Shown here piece by piece: positions 1 to 14,339 of a stretch of DNA of 64,000 nucleotides. The stretch's first letter is position 1; each line of letters begins with the position of its first letter. A model generated the notes under the pieces. That model made no database searches. It worked only from the letters and a program-made list of their open reading frames with translations, and was not told where the DNA came from. The stretch is taken from NCBI GenBank assembly GCA_963931925.1, contig OZ007570.1:54407880-54471879 (forward strand), written 5' to 3'. The position numbers and the translations under genes are program-made. This DNA comes from Onchidella celtica. Lineage: Eukaryota > Mollusca > Gastropoda > Systellommatophora > Onchidiidae.

Positions 1-352
1 TAATAATTTGACCTTGTTAGTAATTTTTCTCTACACCAGATTTGTATTTATGATCTGGCAAAAGTATTTCAACATAGCGATGACTGTTGATTTCCTTTAT
101 GGTACTAGTGCTAGCATTTTCCTGGATACCTCATCTTGACGACCGGATATCAGAAAGGAAAATAATAGGTATGCAGTAAATAAGATAAACTATTTCCGCC
201 GTAGTTATGATAATGGAACAATTTTTAATGCTTATTTTTCGACATTCATAATAACTTAGAGAGTGTTGGAAAAAGAGCAGATACTTCATTAATTAAAATA
301 TATTTTCTCATTCTATGCGTGGCGGAAGTAACCGCGAAAACCCAATTTCAAG
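1..352 (+). promoter_or_regulatory. Probable CEP97 promoter and 5'UTR
   Basis: No gene is visible here. The last ~45 bases before the ATG at 353 are richer in CpG than the AT-rich sequence upstream and include GGCGGAAGTAACCGCG (321-336), which carries an ETS-like GGAAGT core. Assignment as promoter rests only on position in front of the inferred first coding exon; no TATA box or initiator is convincing. The transcription start and any further 5' exon cannot be fixed from this window. Confidence 0.4.
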
Positions 353-368
353 ATGGCTGATCGCGAAG
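353..368 (+). CDS. CEP97: CEP97 exon 1 (16-nt coding start exon)
   Basis: ATGGCTGATCGCGAAG followed by the donor GTAAAC. The ATG sits in a good context (CAAGATGG). The exon ends in phase 1, and joined to 3643 it reads [14 protein letters not shown] straight into [11 protein letters not shown] without a stop. Human CEP97 also carries a short Ala/Gly-rich N-terminus before its first LRR. This is inferred; translation could instead start at the in-frame ATG at 3669. Confidence 0.6.
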
Positions 369-3300
369 GTAAACAATTGAATTGTGATGTCTTCTTCTTC
401 TTCTTTCATAGTTGGCACGTCTAGAAGACGATTCCCCCAACTGCACTACTATATGCGACTCAACGTCGCTCCTCTGAGGCTAAAAGCAGGGTAAAACCTT
501 CATAGATGTTAAGACCATTTAAAAATATCTTAGTTGTGTAAAATCTTTTGTATATAATAACTCTGGTATAAATATCTCTTGGTTTCCAGATTGTGCACAG
601 AAATACAACCCGCACTTTAGTTACAATGGTAGCTGCAACGGATAATTATGTTCTTTAATTCATTGTCGAAAGTCGTTGCAGACGGTAGTGTTTGGACTTC
701 TGCCGGGAGGTTGTTCCACATCCTGATGACACTAGGGTAAAAAGAATAAAGATGGCTGTTAACCCGTGAGCTTGGGATGTTATATTTTATATTATTCCTT
801 CTGTTGCCTCTGGTATTAATGGTGAGGTGGTTCAGTGGGATATGGATATTTCCTTCCCTGCCCTTATAAAATATTTTGACTTTGTTTTTTGCTCTCCTCT
901 CTTCTAATGGTGTCCACTGAAGGTCTCTCATCATTTTGTTTACACTACTACTTCTAGTATAGTCATTCGTCACAAAGCGGGCAGCTCTCCTCTGGACCCT
1001 TTCCAGTTGGTCTATATTTATTCGACAATGGGGGTCCCAGACACTGCAGCCATACTCTAGGGAGGGCCTCACAAAGGTGTTATAGCATTTCTCTTTTACT
1101 TTCCTATCGCAGTTAGAGATGTTCCTTTTCAGAAATGCTAGTATGCTGTTTGCTTTGTTACATGTGATATTAATATGTTGGCTCCATGTAAGTTTTCTGT
1201 CCAATGTTACACCCAAATATTTAGCCTCATATGTTTCGCTCAATTTTTCGTCGTGTATAAAGTAGTCTGAGGTGATGTTGTGGTTTTTATTTGAAATTCT
1301 CAGGACTTGGCATTTATTTATTTGTGTATTCTTCTTTACAAAAAAGTCTGATCCCCGCAGGGTTTTTGGCGTTTGATTTTGCTGAAAAGTTGGCCTTTGA
1401 AAACATTTCACATTGAGTGTACTAAATTTGATATAGATCTAGATCTAGAGTCCTCATTGGTTCAAATGAGCCATGGTGGGAGTAGTAACTAGATCTAGTA
1501 TGAGTCAGAATCTGGAATTTAGAGATCTAGACTCTGTACGAAACATGACTGTCGTAGGGTATAAATATAAGGCACTTAGTCTTGAAAACGTTCAGTGTCC
1601 ACACAGCATATTCATGTGCTTTGTCTATGGTGGGCCTTTTCTTGAGCTTTTTTATTCCATATATATAACAGTGCTGTGCAGGAAAATCAAACCAAAAAGA
1701 CAAGAAAGGAAACAACCCCAGATGTAGGTTTATATCTAGTTTGCTGTGGCGTTTGTAGGATTAATGTAGATGCGAGTACTGTATCTCAAACCAACATTGA
1801 CCCAATGTTATAACCCAGCAAGTTATAGTAAGTTTTATGATGTCATTCCTATAAGCATCTTGAAGTCAATCCTACATGTCAGATTTTTCTAGGATTGTTG
1901 GCTGCACTGTGCTTACTTGCACACCAGTTTAACCCTTTCGATGCCTATCACCCGAATTCGGGCGATGGTTTCTTCTACCCTCTTAATGCCTATCGCCTGA
2001 ATTTGGGCGACGTCTTCAACTATCCCCTTACTGCCTATCGCCCGAATTCGGGCGATCTGAGGTGAGCTAATATAAACAGGAAATACACCCCCTAAAAACG
2101 TAATTAAATCGAATAATATAATTCCTGATTGGACAAGCTTTAATTTGATCTCCGGATCATAAAGATTGGCCGATCGGTTTGTTTTTTATTCGCTTTTTTG
2201 TGCGGATACTCTCTTCACTACAAAATAGCGTCTTTCGAGTCCGACAACGACGATGTTGATCAAAATATTGGGGATTTGTTTGTAAATTCCGACTCTGAAA
2301 GCGATTTTGATGAGTTTGACATCAACCAAGAAGATATTCACAATAATGATTTAGTTGACTTGCGTACGTGCGCTCCAGTTGGTAATGCAGATCTAGATCT
2401 AGCTGCAGATCTAGCCGAAGGCGGGTGTATAGATCTAGATGTTATGAAGAATGAAATGAGTGCATTTTCACGGTAGCCAGTAATGAACGCGTTTATAAAC
2501 ATTGATCCCACACCTCTAGACTTTGTCAAGTGATTATTGATGATGTTCAATCATTAGTCTTGATGATTTTAGCAGTTTTGCTGCCAAATAAAAGTCAGAA
2601 TGTTAGTATTACAATATGTTTATTTTCTTTTGTAATTCTTGTGATGCTGCTGAAACTGCTGCTCCCACAAAAGTGGTTACTATCACCACCACCACTTTGA
2701 TATGTTCATTTTGCGATACGGTATTCAATGTGCTAAAAGTTTCTTTGTTACAGATTTATAAAATTCCCAATATCAGAAGAGATATGAATTTTTTTTTATT
2801 ACATCCTTGTTCGGACAAGTTTTGCAAAAATGGTCTGGCACTGAGGGAAAAATCACAGAAAATAGGCTGGCATTGAGGGAAAAGTCTTGGAAAATGGGCC
2901 GGCACTGAAAGGGTTAAAAAAAAGAAAGAAACATACTTTGTTTTTTTTTCTTCTTCAAAAGCAAAATTTGTCGTAGGTTGTGAGCTTGAAAATTGGCGCT
3001 TTGTGGAAAAATGTTTCCAATTAGGGCAGCATGGCTTAATCAAAGAGAAAAGCAAAAAGTCAAATCACCAATCGCATTCTTGACATAATTATGACAAACT
3101 GTTCCATAACAGCTACTTCCATGAAAATTATGAGGATCTTTAGATGAAGCTTCATTGACCAAGACCCAAGACCAGAAGTGTTTCTTTATATTAGTCTTGA
3201 CTCCTTTGTAGCTGAAATTGCAAAGTAGTCTTGCATTATATGAGTTGAATTGGTGAATTCGTTGACTTAAAAGGTTTCCAAAGTACTCTGGCACGGGTTA

Positions 3301-6300
3301 CTTGGTTACTGCTGACAAGTGATCTTGACCTCCCACTTATTACCACATCACCTAGAGAGTCCACAAACCTGGATTAGAGAAACAGGAAATTTGATTTATA
3401 AGTCAAAACACTGAATTTGCAGGCTGCAGTCTGTTGCTTGTTTTTTTTTTTTTTCGTTTTCTGTGTGACTTAGTCATTAGTCAAGTTTCGGATGGGCTAC
3501 CGAATGGGATTTTGTGTCATGCCCAGCATTTACCCTGCAGTTGTCACAAAGAATGTTAATGTGGCACAATCAATAGCTGCCTTCATTGTTCAACGACCAC
3601 TGGTCCATCTTAGAAATTAGATAGTAGTTGTCTTATTTTCAGCCCAAACTACTGGAGGAGAAGGAAACATGAGTGAAGAGGATGACAGTGAGGAAGAGGA
3701 AGGGGAGGTCGTGGACCTGTCAGACCAAAGTCTAACCAGTATTCAGCTGCCAGATGGAGCTGACCCAGTTACTTTAATACTCGACAACAATGACATCACT
3801 AAGCTGGATGGGCTCGAATGTTGTTCTAGACTTTCCCAGGTTTGTTACTTGATCCAGGACCATTTTCCTAAGCTTAAAAAAGCCCAGATCATGTATTCTT
3901 CTTAGCATGTTATTTCATAACTATGCTGATGAATGTCTATTAAGAATTAATGCAAATGACTTATGGCCTTTTTATCTGAAATTCTGTTTGGAAACAACAT
4001 GAATACCATCTTTAGTGCAAAATTCCACTATATCATGAGGAATCTGTGGACATTCTCCTTCAGTTTTGGCCTTTCTTTGATTAGTGATTGATGATAGATA
4101 ATGGCTGTATATTTTGTTTCTAAAAGACATGTTTTATTTTGAAACAATAGGACTGTCTGACAGCATGAAATCCGAACAAATTAATGAGGAAGCTATGGAT
4201 ATTTCCTTTGACTTCGATTCTTTTCTGTTTCTAGCACCTGACAGAATGAGGGAGGGTGCATTAGAATTATATGTGTGCTCCCAAAAAATTAAAGGGTCGT
4301 GGGAGTTCTTAGTGTCCTGTTAAAGCGAATGCTTAGTTTACATTTCATTCAAAATGTAATGAAAGAAGACACACCCTACTTTGAGAATTGCTGTATTATT
4401 TCTTAATTTTTTCTGCCACTAGTTGTCAGCTGTCAAGAATCGAATTGTTCGCATGTCTGGTCTACAAACCCTCACTTCCTTGACAGTTCTAAGCTTGTCC
4501 AACAATAGCATTGTAGCAGTTGAGAATCTAGAAGGGCTTAGTCACCTGATGTGGCTGGACTTGTCTTCAAACTCTATCAAGGTATCCACTGTGTTGTGTG
4601 TTCATGTATTTTCTTAAATGACAGTGAATATTAAATCATCCCTTCAGGCAGCTCACAGTTGAATGTTCGTAACTGCCATTTCAGAAATGACAACGGAAAA
4701 TGTCTAACAAGTGAGAAACAAAGTGGTTAATGTGTGCCTTACACTGTTGTTTGTAACCTTGATAAACTTAGTTTTACTTGTTTGATGATTTACTTCTGCA
4801 GCTCTGCAGTAATTTGTGAGGTACTTCTTGTTCTGGTTCAAAAGCTCACAGTGTTAGGTCAGCAATATAAAATATGTGAATTAAATCAACTATTGTCAAA
4901 TGTTATATCTTTCAAGATTCTTTGCCCCTATCTGCAGTGGCTGTATGACTCCATTTTCTCAGCAAAGTCCAGTATACATTTTCTCCCCTGAATGAATGAT
5001 GAACGTCCTTTAAGAGCTGTAATGCATTTAACATTTTGCCAAAAAAAAAAAAAAAAATGAAGTGGATGCATGAGGCAAAAATAAAATTTACTAGAATAAC
5101 TTCTGCTTGTGTAATTTCTGTGATGAAAAGGGTAATAATATCTTTCAGAATATTGAACATCTACCAAAAGGAGAAAAATTTCATTACCTTGACCTCTCAG
5201 ATAATGACATCACTCACCTGTCCGACCTGAGCCACCTTGGTAATTTGAAGGTACATATGTATATCAATTTTTTATTTCATCAAGCAATAATTTTGGCCAT
5301 GACTTTAGCTGGGTGATTTTTACATAGTGATCCAGGGGGCAGCACTCACTCAGAAGCCCTCAAAGTCATCAAGTCTGTCATGCCACAGTTTGCTGTCCTG
5401 TATATATCATGTCCTTTAGTTTTATACATTGGATCAGAAGATTAGTTGTATATTTCATTGATTTTATTTTCTCAGTTTTAGGGACTGAATTTCAGCTGTA
5501 CGTTTTAGACTGTTTAGAAAGGTTTCAGTACTGTGGTTAAATTTAAATCTGGATATCATCAGTTTTATGCATTACACTTCATAACAACTTTGCATATTGT
5601 ATCAGGAATCACTGAATACATTTCAAAGTAAAAAATTTGGGATACTCAGAACATAGGTAGAGTGCATTGAGATCTTGTACTATGTATGAACAACCAGCAT
5701 TCATATGTGATTTATCTCTGCATTTCCTGTATGCACATTATAGATAATAAAAGCTGGTTGAAGAAAGCCCTTATATTATACTCCACTTAAACATGCTACT
5801 TTTTATGTTTTTTCCAGACTCTGCTCCTTCACAGCAACAGCATTTCTACTTTAAAAAATGCTCCAACTTGCCTACCTCCTAGTCTGGGAGTTCTTTCTCT
5901 GGCTGATAACAGCATCTATGATCTCAATGAGGTAATGGATGTTCATTGTGAATGAAAATTGTATGGATGGGATGTTATCTATGTAAAGTTATACGATGAT
6001 GTTTTTGATCAGTGGCATAGTTTTATATCTTGTGTAAATAAATGGGAGAAATATGAATTTGTTGGGCTAAGTGAAAAACTTAAGTGGAAATCATATTTTT
6101 TTTCAAGAAGAATATAGAAGTAAAGTAAAGTGAACATAAAGTTATGTGCCATCAAATTTGTCAGTTGAAAGCACCCACTTTTTGTGTTCATTGTGCCTGA
6201 TTTAGCCAAACCTAAATTATATTACAATGGCCTGTGACACATTTGGTATTACCTACAACTCTCGGATGCATGAGCATCATAGCGGAGAATGAATCAGCAT

Positions 6301-9300
6301 TGGTGTGAATTTGTAAAGTAGTTGTTCATAAATAACAAGGTGTACCAAATGATTGTATGTAGAAGTGCTTCAGTAGAGATTGTAGTCCCTCTGCGTTTTC
6401 TTGTTTTGATAAAAACAGCGAAGTGATGTGATCTTGTATATACACCATTCAGCTGAGGTAATTACCTTTCACATTAGCAAATCATGTTGTGTTGTCATTC
6501 CAGTTGTGCTATCTGGCAAGTTTGACCAGCCTCCAGCAGCTGTCCATTTCAGATAATCCTTGTGTCCTCATGACTGCAGAAAATCAATATCCTTTTTAAC
6601 TGGACTTTGGGAACATCATCAGTTCTTATGACTTCGATATACCTTTGTCAAAGACATCTATTAGCCGCATAGTTTTAGATAAGAACAGTCTTATCTCTTC
6701 CAGTACAAATCTCTATATGGTAAATCATTAGTGAAATATGCAAATTTGCTTTTTCCACAGCATGGGGAACTTACAAAAAGAAAAAAACAAACCAAACAAG
6801 CAAAAACAAAATAAACAGCTGTCTTGAAAGAAACTTTTACTGTGAAGGCATTTTAATTAGGCACATTTGATGTCTAAATTTTTCCAAATCTGATATAATT
6901 AAGATGGTGCATTATGCGTTCTGATTTGATGTTGTGAAGAAAATATATTTTTGAGAAATGATCATTTAGCATTAATTACACTGCGTTTTTTCTTTTTTTC
7001 TGTTTTATATGAGACATTTGTTACTTAAATTCATTCAAATTTCACTGACGGCCGAAGTTCGAACTGGGGAAAACCTTGGGGAAACATCTGACTTCGATGC
7101 TAGTTGTCATCTGCATGCGATATGATAAGAAAGGGTGCTACCTGCTTATTTGAGAAGCCATTCTATGTGTAATTATGAATTCTGATGTAATACTCGAGAG
7201 AATGCTGCATAAGGGTGTCTGTCGGTAGGCTTTTCATGGGGGAAAAACTGAGAGAAAATTACCAACTTCGTTGTTGGTCATTGTCTTCATTTGATGTGGT
7301 AATTGAAAAGTTTTTCTTTTTAAACAGCTTTAAAGTACATGTATGTCTGCATGAGCTGGAAATAAAATCTCTTACCAGTCATTAAGGAGGTTGTGATTGG
7401 AAAGCAGAAGTAGTGGGGGTCAGGCCGTAAATCAGTGTAGGAGGGAGAAGGCATTGTTCTGATAAATGTAGTTAGTTCTTTAAGCCTAGCTTAAAAAATA
7501 ATTTGTTCACCTTATGGCCTTAATTAGGGACAAAAAAACCCACAGACATCTGTTTTAAACGGAACGTAAATGTAAATCATTCTTTATTGTGGGCCTTTCA
7601 TTTGCAATAAAAGTTATTGTATCTCATCAAAAGTTTCCTATCCAAACATTATAGGGTCACTTATGATTTATTCATGACGTTTTTGTTTTGTATGTTAAAG
7701 TAAATACGAAACACGTGTTCAAAATGACCCAACTGACCTGACCACCGAGTATAGTAGCAACATGCGAATGATCGGTTGACTAGCCACTGGCCATCCCCGC
7801 ATGAGACGTTATGTGGACGAGTTCATTCAACGCGGGACGAGGGTTAAGCTAGTAAATTGAACATGATTGTTGTAGGCATTTGGATATTGAATGTAAATTC
7901 GTGAGTTATAATTATTTGTGAGGAAATCTTTTATGATCCAAATATTTTTCAATGGGTCGGAATTGAAGGAGCTTTTCCTTAACTGATGTCACAGGCTTTA
8001 ATTATCGGCCATTTATCTGGAATTGGTGCCCATCCATTGCAGTCTTGGATGCTTATTTAATTACTGAGAAAGAAAGGTGAGCTTTTCATGTTGTTTTATA
8101 TTATTTTTTTAAGGCAAAAAAAATTAAATGTTGAGAAAAGACAAAAAGACAAAGTCTTGCAAAATTGGTTATCTGTATTGAATGAACACACAGACTATGT
8201 GGCACGTCTAAAAAATGTATACACAAATGAGTTTCTTAATGCTGTTGCAGCTATTTTGAACTGGGTTGTCATCAGTGTGTGACCTGGAATGGCCGTCTGT
8301 TTTATCACATACACTAATTCAAATAATTACAAGTCTGTCCACTTTAATTTGAATTATAAATCTTGGGTGTATCTTAATTGACCTTGTATCAATTCTTATT
8401 CACAGTATGCTTGCATACATGTTTTTTTTTTGAGACTCCATGTTGTAATATTGCACAGCGCTGAAAGAAAAGTGAATAAGGAAAGTTTCCATTGTTCTTT
8501 TCATTAATGTGGCAAATGTTGTGTAGACATGACAATTATTACTACAATTTGTCTCATCTTTGGTGCAGCCTTAGCTTTCTGATCATTTACTTTTAAGCAT
8601 TTGTGATTGGAGTGCTTGACCCATCTGTGGGAAGTTCTAGATCTGGGACAGACCAGCTTAAGTAAATTCTGGCAGAGCTTTTAAGGTATTCACTTGGGAG
8701 CAAAGTTATAATGTGGCAAAAAAGCGAAAATAATGGTTGTATGTTTGAAAGGCCGGTTTTAGAAAAAGGAATACTAAAGAAACTATACAATAAAGCACAA
8801 AAGAGTTAGATCTGAAAGTGAAAAACACAAGCTCTTAGTCTTCAAAGACCTTCATCAGATTAAGTCAACTGTAGGAGTTTTTGAAAAAAAAAACAGTGTG
8901 GCCACCTTGGTGCTGCGTGTTCTGCTGCAAAGGAAATAGTTTATTGGCACTCCTAGTCAGGAAGTTACGTTGTAGTCAGTTAGCAGACCAATTTAGTGAC
9001 CCTATGGGTATTCAGTAGTTTTTAAAAAATATGTATGTGTTACAGACTACTGGGTGAATGGCTGTACAGTCAAGGCAAAGGTCGACACTTCCATCCTGGC
9101 GGGCATGCTCAACTTGTGGAATACCTGGCCACAAACTGTCCTTTAACAACCACAGAACAGGTAGGGGGATTTCTGCTTGGGGATGACTTCCTCTAGGGCA
9201 GTGATTCTCATGGTGGTGGTGGTTGGGGGGGGGGGGGGGGTGGGGCACCCTTGGCTGCCAGGTGGGGAATTTCGAATCTAAAGGGAGGAATTTTAGCCAG

Positions 9301-12300
9301 GGGGAGAAATTTCGGTTAGAGGAGGAATTCCAAACTGGGAAAGAATGTACTCTGGACTCTCAATGTTGGGCATTATGTCAAGTAGAAATTTTATGATCCA
9401 TTGAGTTATTACTAGGGATTTCTTTTTTAATTTGATTGCAGTTGATTAAGAAATTTAGTTTCATAAACTATTTAAAAAATAACCATTGTAAAAGTACAAT
9501 GACGAAAAAAATTACTAGACAAGAATTTAAAAAGGGAGAGGAATTTAGGCAGCCTGGGATTTGCAAGGCTGTAATATGGCCTGGGACACAGAGAACCACT
9601 GCTCTAGAGACTGTCACTCTTGAGTGTAATTTTCAGTTGTGCATTTAATGGAAAAAATGTATATCATTTTTCAACCTTATTTCTTGTTTGTGCCAACTCC
9701 ACTTTTTGCACAACTCAGAAATTTCATGATAAATATTTGTGGCTTTAGTTATTGTGGTATGGAGTTAGCAAAAATCAGAACTGTGAAACAGCTTGATAAC
9801 TGCCATAACCTGTTTTAAACGAGTGTCAAAGTGTGCAATTGTTATACCTTTCCTACTTACTAAAAGATCTCCAGTTTTTCAGAAAATAAAGATGGAGCAA
9901 ACGAGAACCAAGTTCATGATTTGACCTTTGATATTTTTGGGATTTGTCCACCACCGAAGTCATATATCAGTCTTCTACAACAGTAAATGCAATTTCCTCG
10001 AAACAACTGACTTCACCGTAGATACAGATTTACTCTTCATTGTAAGCAGCCAAAAAATGTCACTAAAGAAAAAAAAAAAATGTAGCAAAGAAAGCAGTTT
10101 CTTAACTCTTTGTAAAATGATCTTATCATTGGTTCAGTGCAAGAAACAATTTGCACTGTCTGAGGTTATGAATTTATAAATAAGAAAAGTAGTCAGCTGG
10201 CTCTTTTATATAAATAATTATATGAACTTGATCACAGAGTGCACAGCTTCTTTCTGAAATTAAAAAAAAACAACCACCACCACAACAACAACAAAAAAAA
10301 TCCCAGTGATTTTCTATCATCTCAACGTATTTTTTTCTTTTCTGGCATTTTAGGCAGTCTTATTTCTGTCTTCAATGTGGAACGTTTGCCTGTAAATTAT
10401 GATTGATTTAATAATGAGAAGAAAATCTTTCAGCTTTCATACAGACAATGCCTTCTTATCGTCTTCTTTCTTTGATAATGTTAACAGCAACAGCAACAAC
10501 AATAAAAAATGGTGATACATGTATTAAAAAAAACAACAAGAACAACGTAATATTAAAAAAAAGAATAGTATACATTTGTGACGGGGAGTAATTGTAGATC
10601 ATGCATTTCAAATATTGAGACCTAGCACAGGAATTATTCGATCAGGGCAAAGCTTTTCCATGTTGAGGTAGGCTCCCCTTGTATATTGATTGAAACCATG
10701 ATAATTGCCCCTTCTTTTAGGTCTTGAAGCCAGCTTGGACTCATTATCTCTGCATACATTTAGGTTTTTCATTTCCTTTTGAAAAGCTTTCCTTTACTGT
10801 TCAAAAGGTGGAATATTGAATTTTTAACTATTGCTGCAGTGCATTTAGCTTGCCATTGCAAGTTATTGCAAGCAGACTGAGATAGATATGCATACTGGAC
10901 TGGAGGCAACATGAACTTAATGACCGGGGCCATGTTTTGCAAGGCTGCATGGTCCGTGCAGATTGGTCTTTGTTTGATATTTTTGAATATTTAATAGTAC
11001 GGTTCAAATAGCATTTCCTTCTGTCCTTTGTTCTTTCACTGGGTTGTTTCAAATTGTGTTGAAATAAAAACTTAAAGGTGCTGTTAAATGCACTGCAATG
11101 AAATTGTTAATAATTTCATGTTCTTTTTCTGCTTCTTATCTTTTATTCATTCTCCCTCCATCTATTTGGTGCACCTGAATAAGAGCTATTACAGTATATT
11201 TGTCAAACATAGTTTGTCCACTGGATTCCAGTTTCATGCCATAATGAATGACACAAAAATAAGGAAACTCCATGGCTGCTGCTTTTGACGCTGATGTTCC
11301 ATTGAGGGGCCATCCATGAAGTTTTAGGCTGGAATGGGGGAAGGGGGGTGTCAGAGAAGCATATGTACTCTTTATCAATTATGGTAAAGAAATTTCATTT
11401 TATTTATATTTTTTCAGCAGAATAAGTTGTAGGGTTAAATAAAAATAAACATAGCTGAAACAGTGAAATAGTCTGGGCAAAATGCTTAATCTGTATCAGT
11501 GTAGCTGCACCCAAAGCCGCTCACATCCGCTGAGAATGTGTTTAGGAGTACAAAACAGTTTGCTCTTCCTTTCTTATTTCTGGAGACTTTGTCTGGACAG
11601 GGCACACACTTTCTGCATAACAGTTAAAAATAGTATTTTGTAATAAAACAGCCATAATTTGCATGCGATCTTAGATCTTAACATAATGTTTAATAATAAA
11701 ACAAGCAAAACGGATAGGCGATGTAAGAGTTAATCATATTATTGTTTAATAATAAAACAAACTAAATAGGCAGGCAGTGTAAGAATTAAAAGTAATTTTT
11801 AATAATAACACAAGCAAAATGTGCAGGTGATATAAGAGTTAGATATAGTGTTTTATAAGAAAATAGGCAAAACGTGCAGTCGATACATTAAGAGTTAAAC
11901 ATAATGTTTACTAATAAAACAGACAGAACGGGCAGGCGATATAAGAGTTAAACATATTGTTTACTGATAAACAAACAATGCAGGCAAGCGATGTAAGAGT
12001 GGAACACAATGCAATTTAGTAACAAAACAAACAAATCAGACAGGCGATATATGTTTACTGACAAACAAACAAAACGGGCAGGCGATATAAAAGTTAGACA
12101 TAATATTTCTTAATAAAACAAAGAAGAACGGCACGTCCCAGACACAATGAAGAGAGCAAAGAAAAGAATTACATAAACATGTAGAAGGACGTGTAGTATT
12201 CACATCGGAGTACATGGAAAAGGGCAGACTGCCCCCCCCCCCCCCACGTGTAAGGACAGGAGTAAAAATTTCGCACCTGGCAGGTCTGCCATGGGGTGAG

Positions 12301-14298
12301 TGGTGGGTGATAAATTCAGCAGAAGCAACAGGAGAATAGGAAGCAGCTGCAGTGGCGCATGGAATATATAGATCTAGATCTGTTGACGGCGCCTCCCAGC
12401 GCCGTGCCCTGAGGATTTTCCACTGGAAGCTCCGGGGTCCTCCGTTAGTCAGTCCAGTGTTTACAGCGGCCGGGTACCCGGTGACAAAACAGTTTGTGTC
12501 GGTCCAGTGCCCCAATCTGCGGTCATCGTCTACTTTCGAGAACTGTTGTTAGTTGTGTCGTTTAATCTAATGCAAAAGTAACGGCCATCATTTATTTTTC
12601 AAGGAAACTATGAGTTATGTCGGGTCTAATTCAAAAGTTTAAAAAAATGTTGTTTTTTTTAAAATTTAAGAGCGCTTGTGCCCGTACAATGCAAAAGTAA
12701 GGGTCATCGTTTATTTTAAAAACCACTTGTGTCTAATGGACATTATTTATTTTAAAAAACGATTGGTTGTGCCTGGTCAATGCAAAAGTAACGATCGCCA
12801 CTTATTTTCTAAACAGCTTATTATGCTAATGCAAAAGTTAATAGTCATAGTTTAGTTTCAAGAACAGTTTGTTGTGCCCGGTCTGTTGCTAAAGTAACGC
12901 TTATCATTTATTATCAGAACAGTTTATTGTGACGCGTCTAATGCAGAAGTAATGGTTATAACTTTGGTTTCAAGAACAGTTATAGTTGTGCCGTGTCTAA
13001 TGTGAAAGTAATATAATGTAGTCATAGTCAAGTTCCAAGAACAGTTAGTTGTGCCGTGTCTAATGTGAAAGTAATATAATGTAGTCATAGTTAAGTTCCA
13101 AGAACAGTTGTGCCGTGTCTAATGTGAAAGTAATATAATGTAGTCATAGTTAAGTTCCAAGAACAGTTAGTTGTGCCGTGTCTAATGTGAAATTAATATA
13201 ATGTAGTCGTAGTTAAGTTCCAAGAACAGTTAGTTGTGCCGTGTCTAATGTAAAATATAGTCATAGTTCAGTTCCAAGAACAGTTAGTTGTGCCGTGTCT
13301 AATGCAAAAGTAATGCATGTAGTCATAGTTTAGTTCCAAGAACAGTTAATTGTGCAAATCTAAAGCAGAAGTCACTGTCGTCATTTATTTTCAAGAACAG
13401 TTTGTTGTGCCGGTCTATTACAAAACACTCGTCATCTATTTTCAACAACAGTTAGTGGTGCCCGTCCAATGCAAAAGTAACGGTCGTTATTTATTTTCAA
13501 AAACAGTTAGTTGTGTCAGATGCAAAAGTAGCAGTTCCCATTTATTTTCAAGAACAGCTAGTTGTATGGCATGTAATGCAAAAGTAACAGTCATCATTTA
13601 TTTTCAACAACAGTTAGTGCAGTGGTGCCGGTCCAATACAAAAGTATCGATCATTCATCATTTTCAAAGAAAGCTAGTTGTGTCTAATGTAAAAGTAACA
13701 GTTCTCATTTATTTTCAAGAACAGTTAGTTGTATCTCATCTAATGCAAAAGTAACGGTTGTCGTTTATTTTCAAGAACAGTTAATTGTGTTGTGTCTAAC
13801 GCAAAAGTAAACCTCGTCGTTTATTATCAGGAAGCGTTTGTTGTGCCGGCTCTATTGCAAAAGTAACGCTTATCATTTATTTTCAAAACAGTTTATTGTG
13901 CCACTGTGTCTAATGCAGAAGTAATGGTCATAGTTTGGTTTCAAGAACAGTAAAGTTATGCCGTGTTTAATGCAAAAGTAATAGTCATGCATTTTTACTC
14001 TTGATCTGTGACAGCAGCGGTACGCAAAATTAATGACTCGAATTATAGAGTTGGTTCAATATCCTGGAATGATCCGACGCTTCGCTAAAAAGCTAAAAAG
14101 TGGTCTGCAGGTGTATTTGTCTGAGGTAGCAGAATTGTTGGTAGACGCGAATGTGCAGCATTTTTAGATTTCTGAGAATAGCAGTTTCATTATCGTGGAA
14201 TGGAGGCGTCGCAAATTCGCCGAAACCGGTTGCTTATTCAGGAAGTTCGATACGCTGGTGAGCGCAGGCCATCATTGGTTGCCCGGGAAGTTCATACT

Positions 14299-14339
<41 letters not shown>

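Larger units (their letters stand above)
369..3642 (+). other. CEP97 intron 1 (phase 1)
   Basis: Donor GTAAAC at 369, acceptor TTATTTTCAG ending at 3642. Apart from the LINE (391-1425) and piggyBac element (1929-2917), stretches 1426-1928 and 2918-3642 show no gene or repeat that I can recognise beyond short poly-T runs and AGATCTAG palindromes. Confidence 0.6.

Noticed and set aside
12036-12515. 159-codon minus-strand frame
   Set aside because: Crosses a C-run and part of a minisatellite; no recognisable domain.
13350-13754. 134-codon frame of repeated [10 protein letters not shown]-like units
   Set aside because: Arises from the minisatellite unit; frame is not kept in the rest of the array.
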